NCBI RefSeq assembly: GCF_029953635.1
Contig: NZ_CP124543.1
Coordinates: 3,637,455-3,701,454 of the forward strand
Origin: Halotia branconii CENA392
Lineage (GTDB): Bacteria; Cyanobacteriota; Cyanobacteriia; Cyanobacteriales; Nostocaceae
Direction of reading: 5' to 3'
Length of the DNA: 64,000 nt
The notes beneath the pieces are model-generated. The model was not told the DNA's origin and did no database searches. It saw nothing but the letters and a program-made list of their open reading frames with translations. Position numbers and translations under genes: made by a program. Below, piece by piece: positions 36,821-45,838 of the stretch (position 1 is its first letter; the number at the start of each line of letters is the position of its first letter).

Positions 36821-37519
36821 ATGATTGAACTTTACTATTGGACAACTCCCAACGGTCATAAAATTACAATGTTTTTGGAAGAAGTTGGATTACCTTACAC
36901 AATTATTCCTGTAAATATTGGGGCTGGTGATCAATTTAAACCGGAGTTTCTGAAGATTTCTCCTAATAATCGCATTCCGGCAATTGTTGATCATGAACCA
37001 GTAGATCAAGGTGCGCCAATTTCTGTGTTTGAGTCTGGGGCAATCTTGTTGTATTTGGCAGACAAAACCGGGGAATTGATTCCTCAAAAAATCCGCGATC
37101 GCGCTGAAGTCCTTCAGTGGTTATTCTGGCAAATGGGTGGTTTAGGGCCAATGGCAGGACAGAACCATCACTTTAACAAGTATGCTCCCGAAAAAATTGA
37201 CTATGCCATTAATCGCTATGTGAATGAAACAGGGCGTTTATATGCGGTCTTAAATAAGCGATTGGCAGATAGAGAATTTGTCGCTGGCGATTATTCTATT
37301 GCTGATATCGCCGCTTATCCCTGGATTGTGCCTTATGAAAGTCAAAATCAGAAACTAGAAGATTTTCCGCACCTGAAGCGCTGGTTTGAAGCAATTGGGA
37401 CACGTCCAGCCACAATTCGTGCCTATGAAAAAGCAGAAGCCTTCAAAAATCAAGCACTAGATGTTGAAAAGTCACGGGAGTTGCTATTTAATCAGTCAGC
37501 AAATACAGTTGGGCGTTAA
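36821..37519 (+). CDS. Glutathione S-transferase family protein (YfcG/YghU/Ure2-like)
   Basis: A 232-residue GST: N-terminal thioredoxin fold with TTPNGHKITMFLEE, cis-Pro in NNRIPAIVD, and the glutathione gamma-glutamyl contact FESGAILLYLA. The all-helical C-terminal domain contains FVAGDYSIADIAAYPWI (the N-capping motif). The TPNG wording groups it with YfcG/YghU disulfide-bond oxidoreductases, which act on glutathione disulfides more than on xenobiotics. It starts 13 bases after the small hypothetical gene, so they may be co-transcribed. The downstream palindrome may end the transcript. Confidence 0.92.
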   Translation: MIELYYWTTPNGHKITMFLEEVGLPYTIIPVNIGAGDQFKPEFLKISPNNRIPAIVDHEPVDQGAPISVFESGAILLYLADKTGELIPQKIRDRAEVLQWLFWQMGGLGPMAGQNHHFNKYAPEKIDYAINRYVNETGRLYAVLNKRLADREFVAGDYSIADIAAYPWIVPYESQNQKLEDFPHLKRWFEAIGTRPATIRAYEKAEAFKNQALDVEKSRELLFNQSANTVGR

Positions 37520-37540
37520 AACAGTTATCAGTTATCAGGC

Positions 37541-37573
37541 AGATCCCCGACTTCTTAAAGAAGTCGGGGATCT
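37541..37573. repeat. 33-base palindrome, bidirectional end signal
   Basis: Perfect palindrome with arms AGATCCCCGACTTCTT around a central base, located 21 bases after the GST stop and 31 bases from the stop of the convergent protease gene. Identical to the copy at 26648-26680. Position between convergent genes suggests a terminator role. Confidence 0.8.
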
Positions 37574-37604
37574 CGCTGCCTCTCAAAATTAATGGGACAG
37601 ACCA

Positions 37605-39092
37605 CTAACCACCAATTCCCAAACGCCCAGCCAAACCAGGAGTTAGGGGTAAGAGGGTGGCAATCATCAAAAATAACGCTAAAAGACCTAAAGCGGCTCT
37701 AGCATCATCGGGTTCGCTGATTTCATTCAAGCTGGGTCGTTCTGGCTCCCGTTGTAAGAATACAATCACGACTAACCAATACAAGGCCAGAGCATTGCCA
37801 AAAGAGACTAACGCCAACAAAATTAAAGTGATAATTGTTGCTCTACCTGCGGTTCTACGCCCATAAATTGCCTGAACAATCCGGCCACCATCGAGTTGTC
37901 CAGCTGGCATCAAGTTCAAGGCGGTGATTACCAAACCTAGCCAACCAATCACTACTAAAGGATGAACATTTACCAATGGTGACTGTAAAGCCGAACCAAG
38001 CACAACTCGCGCTAAACTGCCTACCAAAATCGAGCCTTGGAAAAACTGATTGGGTAATTGAAATAAACTGCCTGGATGGGAAAGTAGCAAGCCAGCAATC
38101 AGCATTAACAAAGAAATAATTCCACCAAAGGCTGGCCCTGCTAAAGCAATATCAAATAGTACCTTGCGATTAGGTAACAAAGACTCAAAGCGAGTAATTG
38201 CCCCAAAAGAGCCGATTTGGACAGCAGGTAAAAAGAAAGGCCAACTCAGACGAACTTGGTGACGACGAGCAAGTAACCAATGCCCGATTTCATGAACGAT
38301 TAAAATTGTTAATATCCCAGCGCCTATCGGTAAGCCTTCTGTAAACCGTTCTGGGTTAGCTAATACATCAAAATTCAGTAGTAACCCCGCAGTCTCAATA
38401 CTGGTGGCAATTGTTGCTAACAGTAAGATAACAGCGAAGGATTTTTGCGCTAACGATGTTGGACGTGGATCATTGCTACTGGGTAAAACAATTACCACAG
38501 GTCTTTTATCTGTGTTTTCTACTAAAAATAGGCGATATTTATCACCCATTCGTTCTTTTAAACTTTTACTTAAGCGATCGTGAACTTCTTCTGCTTCTCC
38601 CCGGAGATTACCTTTAAAGATAGCTCCTTCTTGGTAGGCGATCGCTTCTGTGGAAAAAAATGTATCAATCCCAAAAATGCCTTTAATGGCGTTTAAGTCT
38701 TCTTCGGGAATAGTTAAGACATCAGCTTTTAGTGCTTCAGTGACTGCTGGAGTGTTGTTATTTGCTTCAGCAGAAGAATCAGCAGCTAACCTTTCTGTTG
38801 CCCGCTGCTTAAGTATGGCATCCTGCCCAGCGGCGCGTAGCTGTCTTCCCAAATATATGTACAATCCAGCGGAAAGTACTACCAAAAGCAAGATACCCGC
38901 AATGTTGATGTAAATTCCTGCTGCAAACAAACCAAAAAACAACAGCCAGGGAGTCATTAACACCACAGACTGCAACCAGGCTAAGATTCCCAGTTTACCA
39001 AAAGGTCTGGCGCGATAAAAGCCCCAACCTAAAATACCCAAAGCTACTAGTAAAATTATCCCAATGATGGGAGCTTCTGTCGAAGAAAACAT
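37605..39092 (-). CDS. Site-2 protease family (M50), EGY-like
   Basis: A 495-residue intramembrane metalloprotease. The zinc motif is HEIGH with His267, Glu268 and His271; the third ligand is the Asp of NLMPAGQLDGGR. About eight hydrophobic membrane segments are seen, and an acidic soluble domain (about 110-205, FGIDTFFSTEAIAYQ) precedes the catalytic core, as in plant chloroplast EGY1/EGY2, which descend from cyanobacterial proteins. It presumably cleaves membrane proteins within the bilayer. Start at ATG 39090-39092 rather than a TTG six bases upstream. Monocistronic. Confidence 0.92.
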   Translation of the reverse strand: MFSSTEAPIIGIILLVALGILGWGFYRARPFGKLGILAWLQSVVLMTPWLLFFGLFAAGIYINIAGILLLVVLSAGLYIYLGRQLRAAGQDAILKQRATERLAADSSAEANNNTPAVTEALKADVLTIPEEDLNAIKGIFGIDTFFSTEAIAYQEGAIFKGNLRGEAEEVHDRLSKSLKERMGDKYRLFLVENTDKRPVVIVLPSSNDPRPTSLAQKSFAVILLLATIATSIETAGLLLNFDVLANPERFTEGLPIGAGILTILIVHEIGHWLLARRHQVRLSWPFFLPAVQIGSFGAITRFESLLPNRKVLFDIALAGPAFGGIISLLMLIAGLLLSHPGSLFQLPNQFFQGSILVGSLARVVLGSALQSPLVNVHPLVVIGWLGLVITALNLMPAGQLDGGRIVQAIYGRRTAGRATIITLILLALVSFGNALALYWLVVIVFLQREPERPSLNEISEPDDARAALGLLALFLMIATLLPLTPGLAGRLGIGG

Positions 39093-39190
39093 TTCCAAAC
39101 CCTTCGCTGTGAAAGACCAAGCCTGAATTAGTTAGGTGTTATAGATACATTTATTAATCTATAACGAGGTTTGTGGTCTGTCTCAACTTA

Positions 39191-40720
39191 TTATTGCATC
39201 CTATCGATTGTACGATACTGAATCGCTTCGGCCACATGATTAGCTTTGAGGTGATCATCACCTGCTAAATCTGCAATAGTCCGCCCCACTTTGAGAATGC
39301 GATCGCTTGCCCTGGCTGATAAACTTAATTTTTTAATTGCCGCTTCTAATAAAATTCGACTAGCATCATCTAACTTGCACCACCTTTGGAGATGACGACT
39401 TTGGATTTGGGCATTACAACGCAGATTTGCTTCTCCTTGGAAGCGGACAATAGCGCGATCGCGGGCTTGTAGTACTCTTTCTCGAACCAAAAAAGATGTT
39501 TCACCTGTCGGTTGTTGGGTAATTTCTTCTGGTTTTAAGCGATTCACCGCTACTTGCAAATCAATTCGATCCATTAAAGGCCCAGAAAGTTTAGCCCAAT
39601 ATTGTTCACGTTGTCTTGGCGAACAAGTACACTGTTGGATGGTATCGCCATAGTAACCACAAGGACAGGGATTGGTACTCGCCACCAATGTAAACTGTGC
39701 CGGAAACATCACTGATTGTCTGGTGCGGGAAATTGTCACATAGCCATCTTCTAGAGGCTGACGCAGAAATTCCAACACATCACGTTTAAATTCTGTCAAT
39801 TCATCAAGAAAAAGAATACCGCGGTGTGATAGAGAAATTTCTCCTGGACGAGGAAAGCTACCACCGCCAACCAAAGAAGGGCCAGATGCTGAATGGTGGG
39901 GGCTGCGGAAAGGGCGATCGCGTACTAAAGAACCACGATTTTTTAATAAACCTGCTACCGAATAAATCCGAGTCACTTCTAAAGCTTCCGCAAATTCTAA
40001 CGGTGGCAGAATCCCTGGTAAGCGTCGTGCTAACATTGTTTTGCCACTACCAGGCGGTCCGACAAAAATTAAATTATGCCCACCAGCAGCAGCAATTTCT
40101 AAAGCCCGACGAGCATGAGCTTGTCCTTTCACATCCTGCAAATCTGCACTAGGATATGATATTTGTGGTAACTTTTCTAACTCGTTGAGTTGTACAGGTT
40201 TGTGAAGTCCGGGATTATTTAATAAATCAACCACCTCAGACAGATTTTTGCAGCCATAAACAGCTAATCCTTTAACCACTGCGGCTTCTTGGGCATTATC
40301 AATAGGAACAATTAAACCAGCAATTCCTATTTCTTGAGCCGTTGCCGCAATGGGTAAAACACCTGCAACAGGTCTTAAACTACCGTCTAAAGAAACTTCT
40401 CCTAAAAATAGATAATCTCCCAGCAAATTAGCACTTACTTGTTCAGAAGCGGCTAAAATTCCTATACTAATAGGCAAATCGAAACAAGGCCCTTCCTTGC
40501 GTAAATCTGCCGGAGTTAAGTTAATCACAATTTTCCTCATTGGAAAGGCAAAACCAGCATTTTTCAATGTCGCTTTCACCCTTTCTTTTGATTCTTGAAT
40601 TGCTGCATCTGGTAGTCCCAAAATCACAATTCCTGGTAATCCTCCTGATACATCGACTTCCACGCCTACTTTAACGGCATCGATGCCTACAATTGATGCA
40701 CTCCAAACTCTAGCAAGCAT
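39191..40720 (-). CDS. comM: YifB/ComM-type Mg-chelatase-like AAA ATPase
   Basis: A 509-residue protein with an N-terminal Lon-like domain (from MLARVWSASIVGIDAV to about residue 170), then a Mg-chelatase ChlI-type AAA core: Walker A GPPGSGKT at 221-228, Walker B ILFLDEL, sensor ASTNPCPCGYYGD with a paired-Cys loop, and a C-terminal helical domain. In naturally transformable bacteria ComM is a helicase promoting branch migration during integration of foreign DNA. Full length and intact. ATG at 40718-40720. Confidence 0.93.
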   Translation of the reverse strand: MLARVWSASIVGIDAVKVGVEVDVSGGLPGIVILGLPDAAIQESKERVKATLKNAGFAFPMRKIVINLTPADLRKEGPCFDLPISIGILAASEQVSANLLGDYLFLGEVSLDGSLRPVAGVLPIAATAQEIGIAGLIVPIDNAQEAAVVKGLAVYGCKNLSEVVDLLNNPGLHKPVQLNELEKLPQISYPSADLQDVKGQAHARRALEIAAAGGHNLIFVGPPGSGKTMLARRLPGILPPLEFAEALEVTRIYSVAGLLKNRGSLVRDRPFRSPHHSASGPSLVGGGSFPRPGEISLSHRGILFLDELTEFKRDVLEFLRQPLEDGYVTISRTRQSVMFPAQFTLVASTNPCPCGYYGDTIQQCTCSPRQREQYWAKLSGPLMDRIDLQVAVNRLKPEEITQQPTGETSFLVRERVLQARDRAIVRFQGEANLRCNAQIQSRHLQRWCKLDDASRILLEAAIKKLSLSARASDRILKVGRTIADLAGDDHLKANHVAEAIQYRTIDRMQ

Positions 40721-41278
40721 TGGCTAAATGTTTCTTCTATAGCAGTAAACCTTTAGCATCTCTAGCAGATAAAGAGATAAATCGGCATGAGTAAAACCAC
40801 AGAAGCTTTAGTAGCATTGGGCAAACAGACGAAGAGTTGAAAGTTTGATGGCGATCGCTTGTGGAGTCATCCTCAACCTCATAACTGACTGTTCACCAAT
40901 GACAGTTAGCTAACTATCACATCAAGATAAATTACGACTAATCCATTTTCTCTTATTAGCAGTTGCCAAAGCAGAAGGATATAATTTAGAAACAAGTGAC
41001 GCAGAGAATATGCTTTTAAATCCACTCGTGTCAACCAGTGCCACAGTCTGGTTGCCTCAAGCAGATAATAGGTCAATTCAAGCTAATCAGACCTTGTTCA
41101 AAGCCTGACTAAACAGAACACCCACCCAGGAAAACCCACCACACTCGTAGAGTTTTTCCGTCAATCCCCCCTAGTTGTAATCGCCGAATAACTCGACTTT
41201 AACCGATAGAAAAATGATATTTAATATAATATCAGCCCTGTTGAAAATGAAACATTACAAAGATATAATTCTGAAATT
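40721..41278. other. Intergenic region with possible antitoxin debris
   Basis: No intact gene. A frame around 41115-41210 reads HPGKPTTLVEFFRQSPLV, then VVIAE, a stop, and LDFNR. It resembles the C-terminal tail of small antitoxins that end in EFFRQSPLxGVELDLxR, interrupted by a frame error. An -10-like TATAAT occurs at 41225-41230, upstream of the UPF0175 gene. The fragment call is tentative. Confidence 0.35.
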
Positions 41279-41557
41279 ATGACTAAAGTACAATTTACTA
41301 TTCCCGTTCATTCTGTTAATAATATTATCAGAGAAGAAGCAGAAACTAAAGCCAAGGAAGCTTATGTAATGACTCTACTGAAATATGGAGAAATTAGCAG
41401 TGGTAAGGCTAGTCAATTATTAGGCATTTCTCGACTAGACGTAATAGATTTAATGTCTAAATATGAAATATCTCTATTTGACGATAGTATGACTTTAGAC
41501 GAATTTCAGCAAGAAGTTAATCAGGCAAAAATGAAATTACAAGGCAATAATCTATGA
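41279..41557 (+). CDS. UPF0175-family antitoxin
   Basis: A 92-residue protein of the UPF0175 family, small helix-turn-helix-like proteins paired with PIN/DUF3368 toxins. Recognisable parts: EAYVMTLLKYGEISSGKASQ, then LLGISRLDVIDLMSKYEI. It should bind the downstream toxin and its own promoter. Its stop overlaps the toxin start by four bases (ATGA at 41554-41557), the usual sign of coupled translation in toxin-antitoxin pairs. Confidence 0.88.
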   Translation: MTKVQFTIPVHSVNNIIREEAETKAKEAYVMTLLKYGEISSGKASQLLGISRLDVIDLMSKYEISLFDDSMTLDEFQQEVNQAKMKLQGNNL

Positions 41558-42039
41558 TTGTTGTCTCAGATACAACCCCATTAAGTGAACTTTCTAAAGT
41601 TGGTAGATTAGACTTGCTTCAGGCTGTTTTTGGTAGAGTAATAATTCCTCAACAAGTCTATGCAGAATTAACAATGGGGAATCATCCCGCAGTTTTAGCT
41701 GCAAAATCAGCTTTATGGCTAGAAGTTCGTTCTATAAATAATAACCAACTCATTGAACAATTGCAATTAGAAACAGATTTAGATTTAGGAGAATGTTCAG
41801 CAATTATTTTGGCAGAAGAATTAAAAGCAGATCAACTTTTAATTGATGAAAAAGCTGGGAGAAAAGCTGCTATTAGTAGAGGCTTGCCAATTATTGGTTT
41901 AGTTGGAGTGATTATCTTAGCAAAAGAGCAAGGATTGATTGATAATGTCAAGGATATTTTAGACGATTTAATCAGCAAAGGAACAAGAATAAGCTCAAAA
42001 ATTTATAATTATGCTCTGATTACAACAAGAGAAATTTAA
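41554..42039 (+). CDS. PIN-like toxin (DUF3368)
   Basis: A 161-residue PIN-fold ribonuclease. Acidic residues: Asp6 in VVSDTTPL; Glu in the central GECSAIILA; and Asp in LLIDEKAGR. The wording SDTTPLSELSKVGRLDLL is the DUF3368 signature. It likely cuts RNA when released by the UPF0175 partner. It is intact, in contrast to the PIN gene at 43487-43891. Coupled to the antitoxin by an ATGA overlap. Confidence 0.88.
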   Translation: MIVVSDTTPLSELSKVGRLDLLQAVFGRVIIPQQVYAELTMGNHPAVLAAKSALWLEVRSINNNQLIEQLQLETDLDLGECSAIILAEELKADQLLIDEKAGRKAAISRGLPIIGLVGVIILAKEQGLIDNVKDILDDLISKGTRISSKIYNYALITTREI

Positions 42040-42209
42040 AATAAACCTATCCCCAAGTGACTGGCTAGAAAATATCATCTCCTAACTTTCAGCCCTTACT
42101 CTTCTGCAAAATATGGACTAAGCTAATAAGCATTTAAGTTGCAACCTAGCCACTGTTACCCTTTTTTTTATCTTTCGATGCCACTTAATGACTAACTCCC
42201 CCCAAATGA

Positions 42210-43214
42210 CTAAAAATATTGGTTGTTTCTTCTACGTTTAATGCGTTTGGGGTGTTGAAAATAACGAATGACGCGACTCATTAAGTTAGAAGAACGCTTT
42301 TTTTTCTTAGTCGTACTATTTTGACCAGTATGAATATTTTCATCTATAGGCATAGCATTATCTGTAGGAGTCATCCCACTGCCGTATTTTCTAGCATAAA
42401 CTTGGGTAAACTCTGCACCAAAGAAAAGAATTTGGGCAGCATAGTTAACCCAAGCGAGAATAACTACTAATGAACCAGCAGCGCCATAAGTGGAACCAAA
42501 AGTTGCATTACCTAGATACTGTCCTAATACAAATCTACCGATAGTAAACAAAAAGGAAGTAATAACAGCACCAATAACAACATCATTCCAAGTAATTTTT
42601 ACGTCTGGAAGAACTTTGAAAATCAACCCAAATAAAGCTGTGGTAATAGCAAAAGAAAGGACGAAGTTAAATATTTGCCAGATAAAATCTGCACCCGGTA
42701 ATAAATTACTGAAATAAGTTACTACTGCTGATAAACCAGCACTAACGACTAAAGACACCAGCAGTAAAAAGCCAATACCTAAAATCATCGTAAATGATAA
42801 AAAGCGTGTACGAATTATGTTAATAATTCCTTGTCCGGGTTTTGGCTTTACCTCCCAAATTGTATTTAAAGAATCTTGTAACTCAGAAAATAAACCAGTA
42901 GCACCTATAAGCAAAAGAACAACACTAATAATTGAAGCGATAGTTCCTGTTTTTGGTTGACTAGCATTTTGGATAGCTGTTTCAATAAATTCAGCACCAT
43001 CTTGGCCGACTAAACCTTGAATTTGATTGACAATTTCACCTCTAGCGGCTTCTTCACCAAATACTACTCCCGCGATCGCAATTACAATAATTAGCAATGG
43101 TGCAATAGAAAAAATCGTGTAATAAGCTAATGCAGCAGCCAAACGTGATGCTTTATCCTCACTCCATTCTTTAAATGTTTCTTGCAATAGCTGCCAAAAT
43201 GCTTTTAGTTTCAT
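42210..43214 (-). CDS. YihY/BrkB-family inner membrane protein
   Basis: A 334-residue protein with six membrane helices and the family opening SRLAAALAYYTIFSIAPLLI. The conserved ATGLFSEL and the late WVNYAAQILFFGAEFTQVYA are also present. The C-terminal tail of about 50 residues is basic and cytoplasmic. The family was once called ribonuclease BN by error; its actual function is still unclear, probably membrane transport or envelope maintenance. GGAGACTGATTGG precedes the ATG. Monocistronic. Confidence 0.92.
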   Translation of the reverse strand: MKLKAFWQLLQETFKEWSEDKASRLAAALAYYTIFSIAPLLIIVIAIAGVVFGEEAARGEIVNQIQGLVGQDGAEFIETAIQNASQPKTGTIASIISVVLLLIGATGLFSELQDSLNTIWEVKPKPGQGIINIIRTRFLSFTMILGIGFLLLVSLVVSAGLSAVVTYFSNLLPGADFIWQIFNFVLSFAITTALFGLIFKVLPDVKITWNDVVIGAVITSFLFTIGRFVLGQYLGNATFGSTYGAAGSLVVILAWVNYAAQILFFGAEFTQVYARKYGSGMTPTDNAMPIDENIHTGQNSTTKKKKRSSNLMSRVIRYFQHPKRIKRRRNNQYF

Positions 43215-43486
43215 CCAATCAGTCTCCTTCTATGGAAAGGTTATATCTACCTGCTATATTTGATACTGATTTCCTGGTGAAGCACATCTTCCTAAAGGTG
43301 CTTTTGCAATATTCTTGAGACGGAATTTACATTTTTGGGAAAAAACGTAGAAAGGTTCTGTGAAAATTCGATACAAGGGTTCAGTGCGAAAATTTCTACA
43401 GGAAAGGTAATACCATTTTTCTTTAAGAATGATACATTTAGATAAACTGAAGAAGCTCACATTGAGTTAGGGTAGGAGTAAGCTAT

Positions 43487-43891
43487 TCATACAGAACGCC
43501 AATTTTCAATTTGCAAGTTAGGTACTCTTTGAAATTCTCGGACATTAGATGTCACCACAATATGATTATTGATTACTGCGGTGGCTGCTATAAGTAGATC
43601 ATAAGCACCAATAGGTGAACCAGCAAATTTAAGAAAGCTTCTGATGTGGGCTGCTTGTTCTGCTTCTTTGAAATCAAAAGGTAAAATTGTAATTGAACCT
43701 AATAATATTTCAATAATTGATTGGATTTTAATAGCACGTTGTGGGTTCATCGCTAATCCGTATTTCACCTCCATAATTGTTAGAGATGAAACGAAAATTT
43801 CATTAGGAGAGATTAACTTTACTTGCTTGAGGGTGTTTTTTTCTCCTTTGACAAAATCACTAATGACGCAAGTATCCAGTAGTTAACCCAT
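43487..43891 (-). pseudogene. VapC-type PIN toxin broken by a nonsense codon at position 3
   Basis: Reading from the ATG at 43889-43891 gives M-G-stop-LLDTCVISDFVKGEKN and then a full PIN domain to the stop at 43487: EVKYGLAM, SPIGAYDLLIAATA and VVTSNVREF. The normal start of this family is M-x-YLLDT, so a TAT-to-TAA change at 43883-43885 is the simplest explanation. The first catalytic Asp (LLDT) lies beyond the stop; the next in-frame ATG (43774) would drop it, so the toxin should be inactive. The upstream antitoxin is intact and ends 6 bases before the toxin ATG. Confidence 0.85.
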
Positions 43892-43897
43892 ACATAA

Positions 43898-44113
43898 TTA
43901 AAGTTCTATTTCGTTCGGTGATATCAGTTCATCTCGATATGATTCAAAGATAATACTTTCTTTTATACCTGAATATTGCATGATTATTTCTGGCCATTTG
44001 TTGGGTTTTGTTTCTAAGAAGGTGACAAACACTAAACTTTCAATGATACCTTCTGGCGTTTCAGCTAGTTCAATTTTACCGTTTTTATAAATTCCTTGAA
44101 CTGTTTTTAACAT
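43898..44113 (-). CDS. VapB-like antitoxin
   Basis: A 71-residue antitoxin starting MLKTVQGIYKNGKIELAETP, the wording of the AF2212/DUF104-like family that precedes PIN toxins in cyanobacteria; a short beta DNA-binding part is followed by an acidic toxin-binding tail. ATG at 44111-44113 is preferred over a TTG nine bases upstream. The MITE-like element at 44115-44218 abuts the start codon, so any native promoter has been displaced or is now provided by the element. Its partner toxin is broken. Confidence 0.82.
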   Translation of the reverse strand: MLKTVQGIYKNGKIELAETPEGIIESLVFVTFLETKPNKWPEIIMQYSGIKESIIFESYRDELISPNEIEL

Positions 44114-44114
44114 A

Positions 44115-44218
44115 TATAGCAATCCTATTTGATTTGCAAAAATCTAGAGGCTCAGATCCCCGACTTTTTTAAGAAGTCGGGGATCTTGTTGTTCACGAAT
44201 GATTTAGTACTGCCATAG
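44115..44218. repeat. MITE-like element (copy C) with palindromic core
   Basis: The left end reads ATATAGCAATCCTATTTGAT; the complement of the right end reads TATGGCAGTACTAAATCATT, followed by CGTGAACAAC. The core is the 33-base palindrome at 44154-44186 (arms AGATCCCCGACTT, one mismatch near the centre). Flanks GAGGCTC and TTGTTGTTCACGAATGATTTA match copy A in inverted orientation. It is directly upstream of the antitoxin start. Confidence 0.75.
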
Positions 44219-44243
44219 CTTACCTCCTACAGAAATTTTAACC

Positions 44244-44354
44244 TATGGAACTCATATTTGATTTTTGAACAAATTCGGTATGACTCAAAGGAGATCCTTA
44301 ATTGTTGCTTTACTATGCAAATAATTTCATAAATCAAATCAGATCGCTATATAA
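44244..44354. repeat. MITE-like element (copy D)
   Basis: The left end TATGGAACTCATATTTGATT plus TTTGAAC and the complement of the right end, TATATAGCGATCTGATTTGA plus TTTATGAA, form terminal inverted repeats of the same family as copies B, C and E. The interior is about 60 bases, without the palindrome. Only 25 bases separate it from copy C, so two insertions lie in tandem. Confidence 0.6.
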
Positions 44355-44435
44355 AAATAACCTCTGCAAGCGATCGCCTCAAAATTTTCCTGAAAGCGCG
44401 ATCGCATCTGCTACTTCACTAAGGACTGCTATAAT

Positions 44436-45743
44436 TCACTTTTTGACTAAAACATAGGCATTAGCATACTCAGGTAGTCGCTGAATATGCTGTTGAAAAT
44501 CCTTTTGACTTTGAAAAATGCCTGCCAAAAAATCTAGTTGATAAAGATTGGGTAAAAAAGCTCCGCCTGTATCTGCAATAACTCCCATTTGTAGATGTTT
44601 ACGTCCACTTTTGGTATGTTCAATTACAATCACTTTACCCAAACCAATATTGAGGACATCTCCAGCAAAAGTCACTCCTGGTTTAACAGAAATTTTGGCA
44701 TCTATTGTATGTCCATATCCTTTAATTGCGTCAACTTGTCTAAAATACCAATAACGCTTTTGGGCTGTAGCTTTCAATCCTCGGACGTAAGAGATGCCGT
44801 TATTTTTATCCACATTAAAAAATGCTTTGGAACCATCTGTAAAATTAATCAGTACTGTTCCCTGCATCAATGCTTCTTCTAAACCGTTGCGAGTTAAATA
44901 AGCTAAGGGTTCTACCTTACCAAATTCTTTCCCTCCTGGTTCATAAATACCTGACAAAACATCTTGCTTTGTGTATTTTGTGTAGAAGGTATCGGTTTTA
45001 GAGTTTGCTTTTAAGCTATAAATTGGTGTGTTATAAGTAGAAGTCTTTGTCCGAGAACCTGGATGAGTGAAAACAGCATACTTTGTAATTCTTAATCGTT
45101 CTTGCTTTTGATTGTTAGGGTTATAGGCAGACCATTTGATCACTCGAAAGTTGGCATTAATAAAGTTAGGATCTTGTAAACGAGTTGTTCGTTGATTGGC
45201 AATATCTTCGTTTAAAGTAGTAATCATAAAATCCAAGGTTTTAAGCATATCTGGTATATTTACACCTTGGGTTCCTAATATTCCTTTACGAAAAATATCT
45301 GGATCTTCTGAAGCGTGGTCTTGGAAATATTTTCTGGTATTAATCAGAACAGTTAATAAATCCGTTTGATTAAAATTTACCTGAGATTTTGGTAATTTAA
45401 CTGGAGTTAAAATCTTACTACCATTAATGCTAAATTTATATTTTTTCCACTCATCAATGACTGGATAGGTTATAGGTACTGATGCTGTAAATTTTTTCGA
45501 TATAGCTGAATTTGGTTTACCTATAGCCTGATTAGATGTTTCTGCAACCAGCACAGAATTTTGAACGCTTGTCGCAAGTGCAGTTTTCGCACCAAAGGTA
45601 GAATTTTCTTTTAATGTAGTTTGTGGTTGGGCTAGCTGTTGATTGTTTGAATGTTTATAAACATAGCTACCAGCTAAACTAATAAATAATAAAGTAACAA
45701 TACCTAGTGTATAGCGTAACTTCTGGTTGAATTGGATACTCAT
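44436..45743 (-). CDS. Exported protein with possible MltA/3D-like C-terminal domain
   Basis: A 435-residue protein with an uncleaved signal anchor (about residues 12-30), then a Ser/Thr/Ala-rich linker. The final 100 residues contain GVIADTGGAFLPNLYQLDFL, like the ADTGGAIKG...D segment of the 3D domain in MltA-type lytic transglycosylases, and IKGYGHTIDAKISVKPG upstream. It may bind or cut peptidoglycan. The middle region is unrecognised. Confidence in the gene is high, in the domain call moderate. ATG at 45741-45743. Confidence 0.75.
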   Translation of the reverse strand: MSIQFNQKLRYTLGIVTLLFISLAGSYVYKHSNNQQLAQPQTTLKENSTFGAKTALATSVQNSVLVAETSNQAIGKPNSAISKKFTASVPITYPVIDEWKKYKFSINGSKILTPVKLPKSQVNFNQTDLLTVLINTRKYFQDHASEDPDIFRKGILGTQGVNIPDMLKTLDFMITTLNEDIANQRTTRLQDPNFINANFRVIKWSAYNPNNQKQERLRITKYAVFTHPGSRTKTSTYNTPIYSLKANSKTDTFYTKYTKQDVLSGIYEPGGKEFGKVEPLAYLTRNGLEEALMQGTVLINFTDGSKAFFNVDKNNGISYVRGLKATAQKRYWYFRQVDAIKGYGHTIDAKISVKPGVTFAGDVLNIGLGKVIVIEHTKSGRKHLQMGVIADTGGAFLPNLYQLDFLAGIFQSQKDFQQHIQRLPEYANAYVLVKK

Positions 45744-45810
45744 AAAACTACAGATAAATTTCTAATAGTAAATAATAATTGCACTTGCTCAACATCTAAA
45801 CGATATTAAC

Positions 45811-45838
45811 TTGACAACACGCTAACCGTGTATACAAT
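45811..45838 (+). promoter_or_regulatory. Sigma-70-type promoter with long leader to the aminotransferase gene
   Basis: Perfect -35 TTGACA at 45811-45816, 16-base spacer, and TACAAT at 45833-45838 (five of six to TATAAT). Transcription would begin near 45845, giving a leader of about 370 bases before the aminotransferase ATG at 46218. No other gene or strong structure was recognised in 45744-46217, which is AT-rich. Confidence 0.45.

Noticed and set aside
40790-41110. Frames such as LLAVAKAEGYNLETSDAENM upstream of the UPF0175 gene
   Set aside because: Interrupted by stops and frame changes, and without recognisable family; noted only as possible debris.
43254-43460. 68-codon frame upstream of the YihY gene
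   Set aside because: Starts with a non-canonical or weakly supported codon, has no family resemblance, and lies in the promoter space of the YihY gene.
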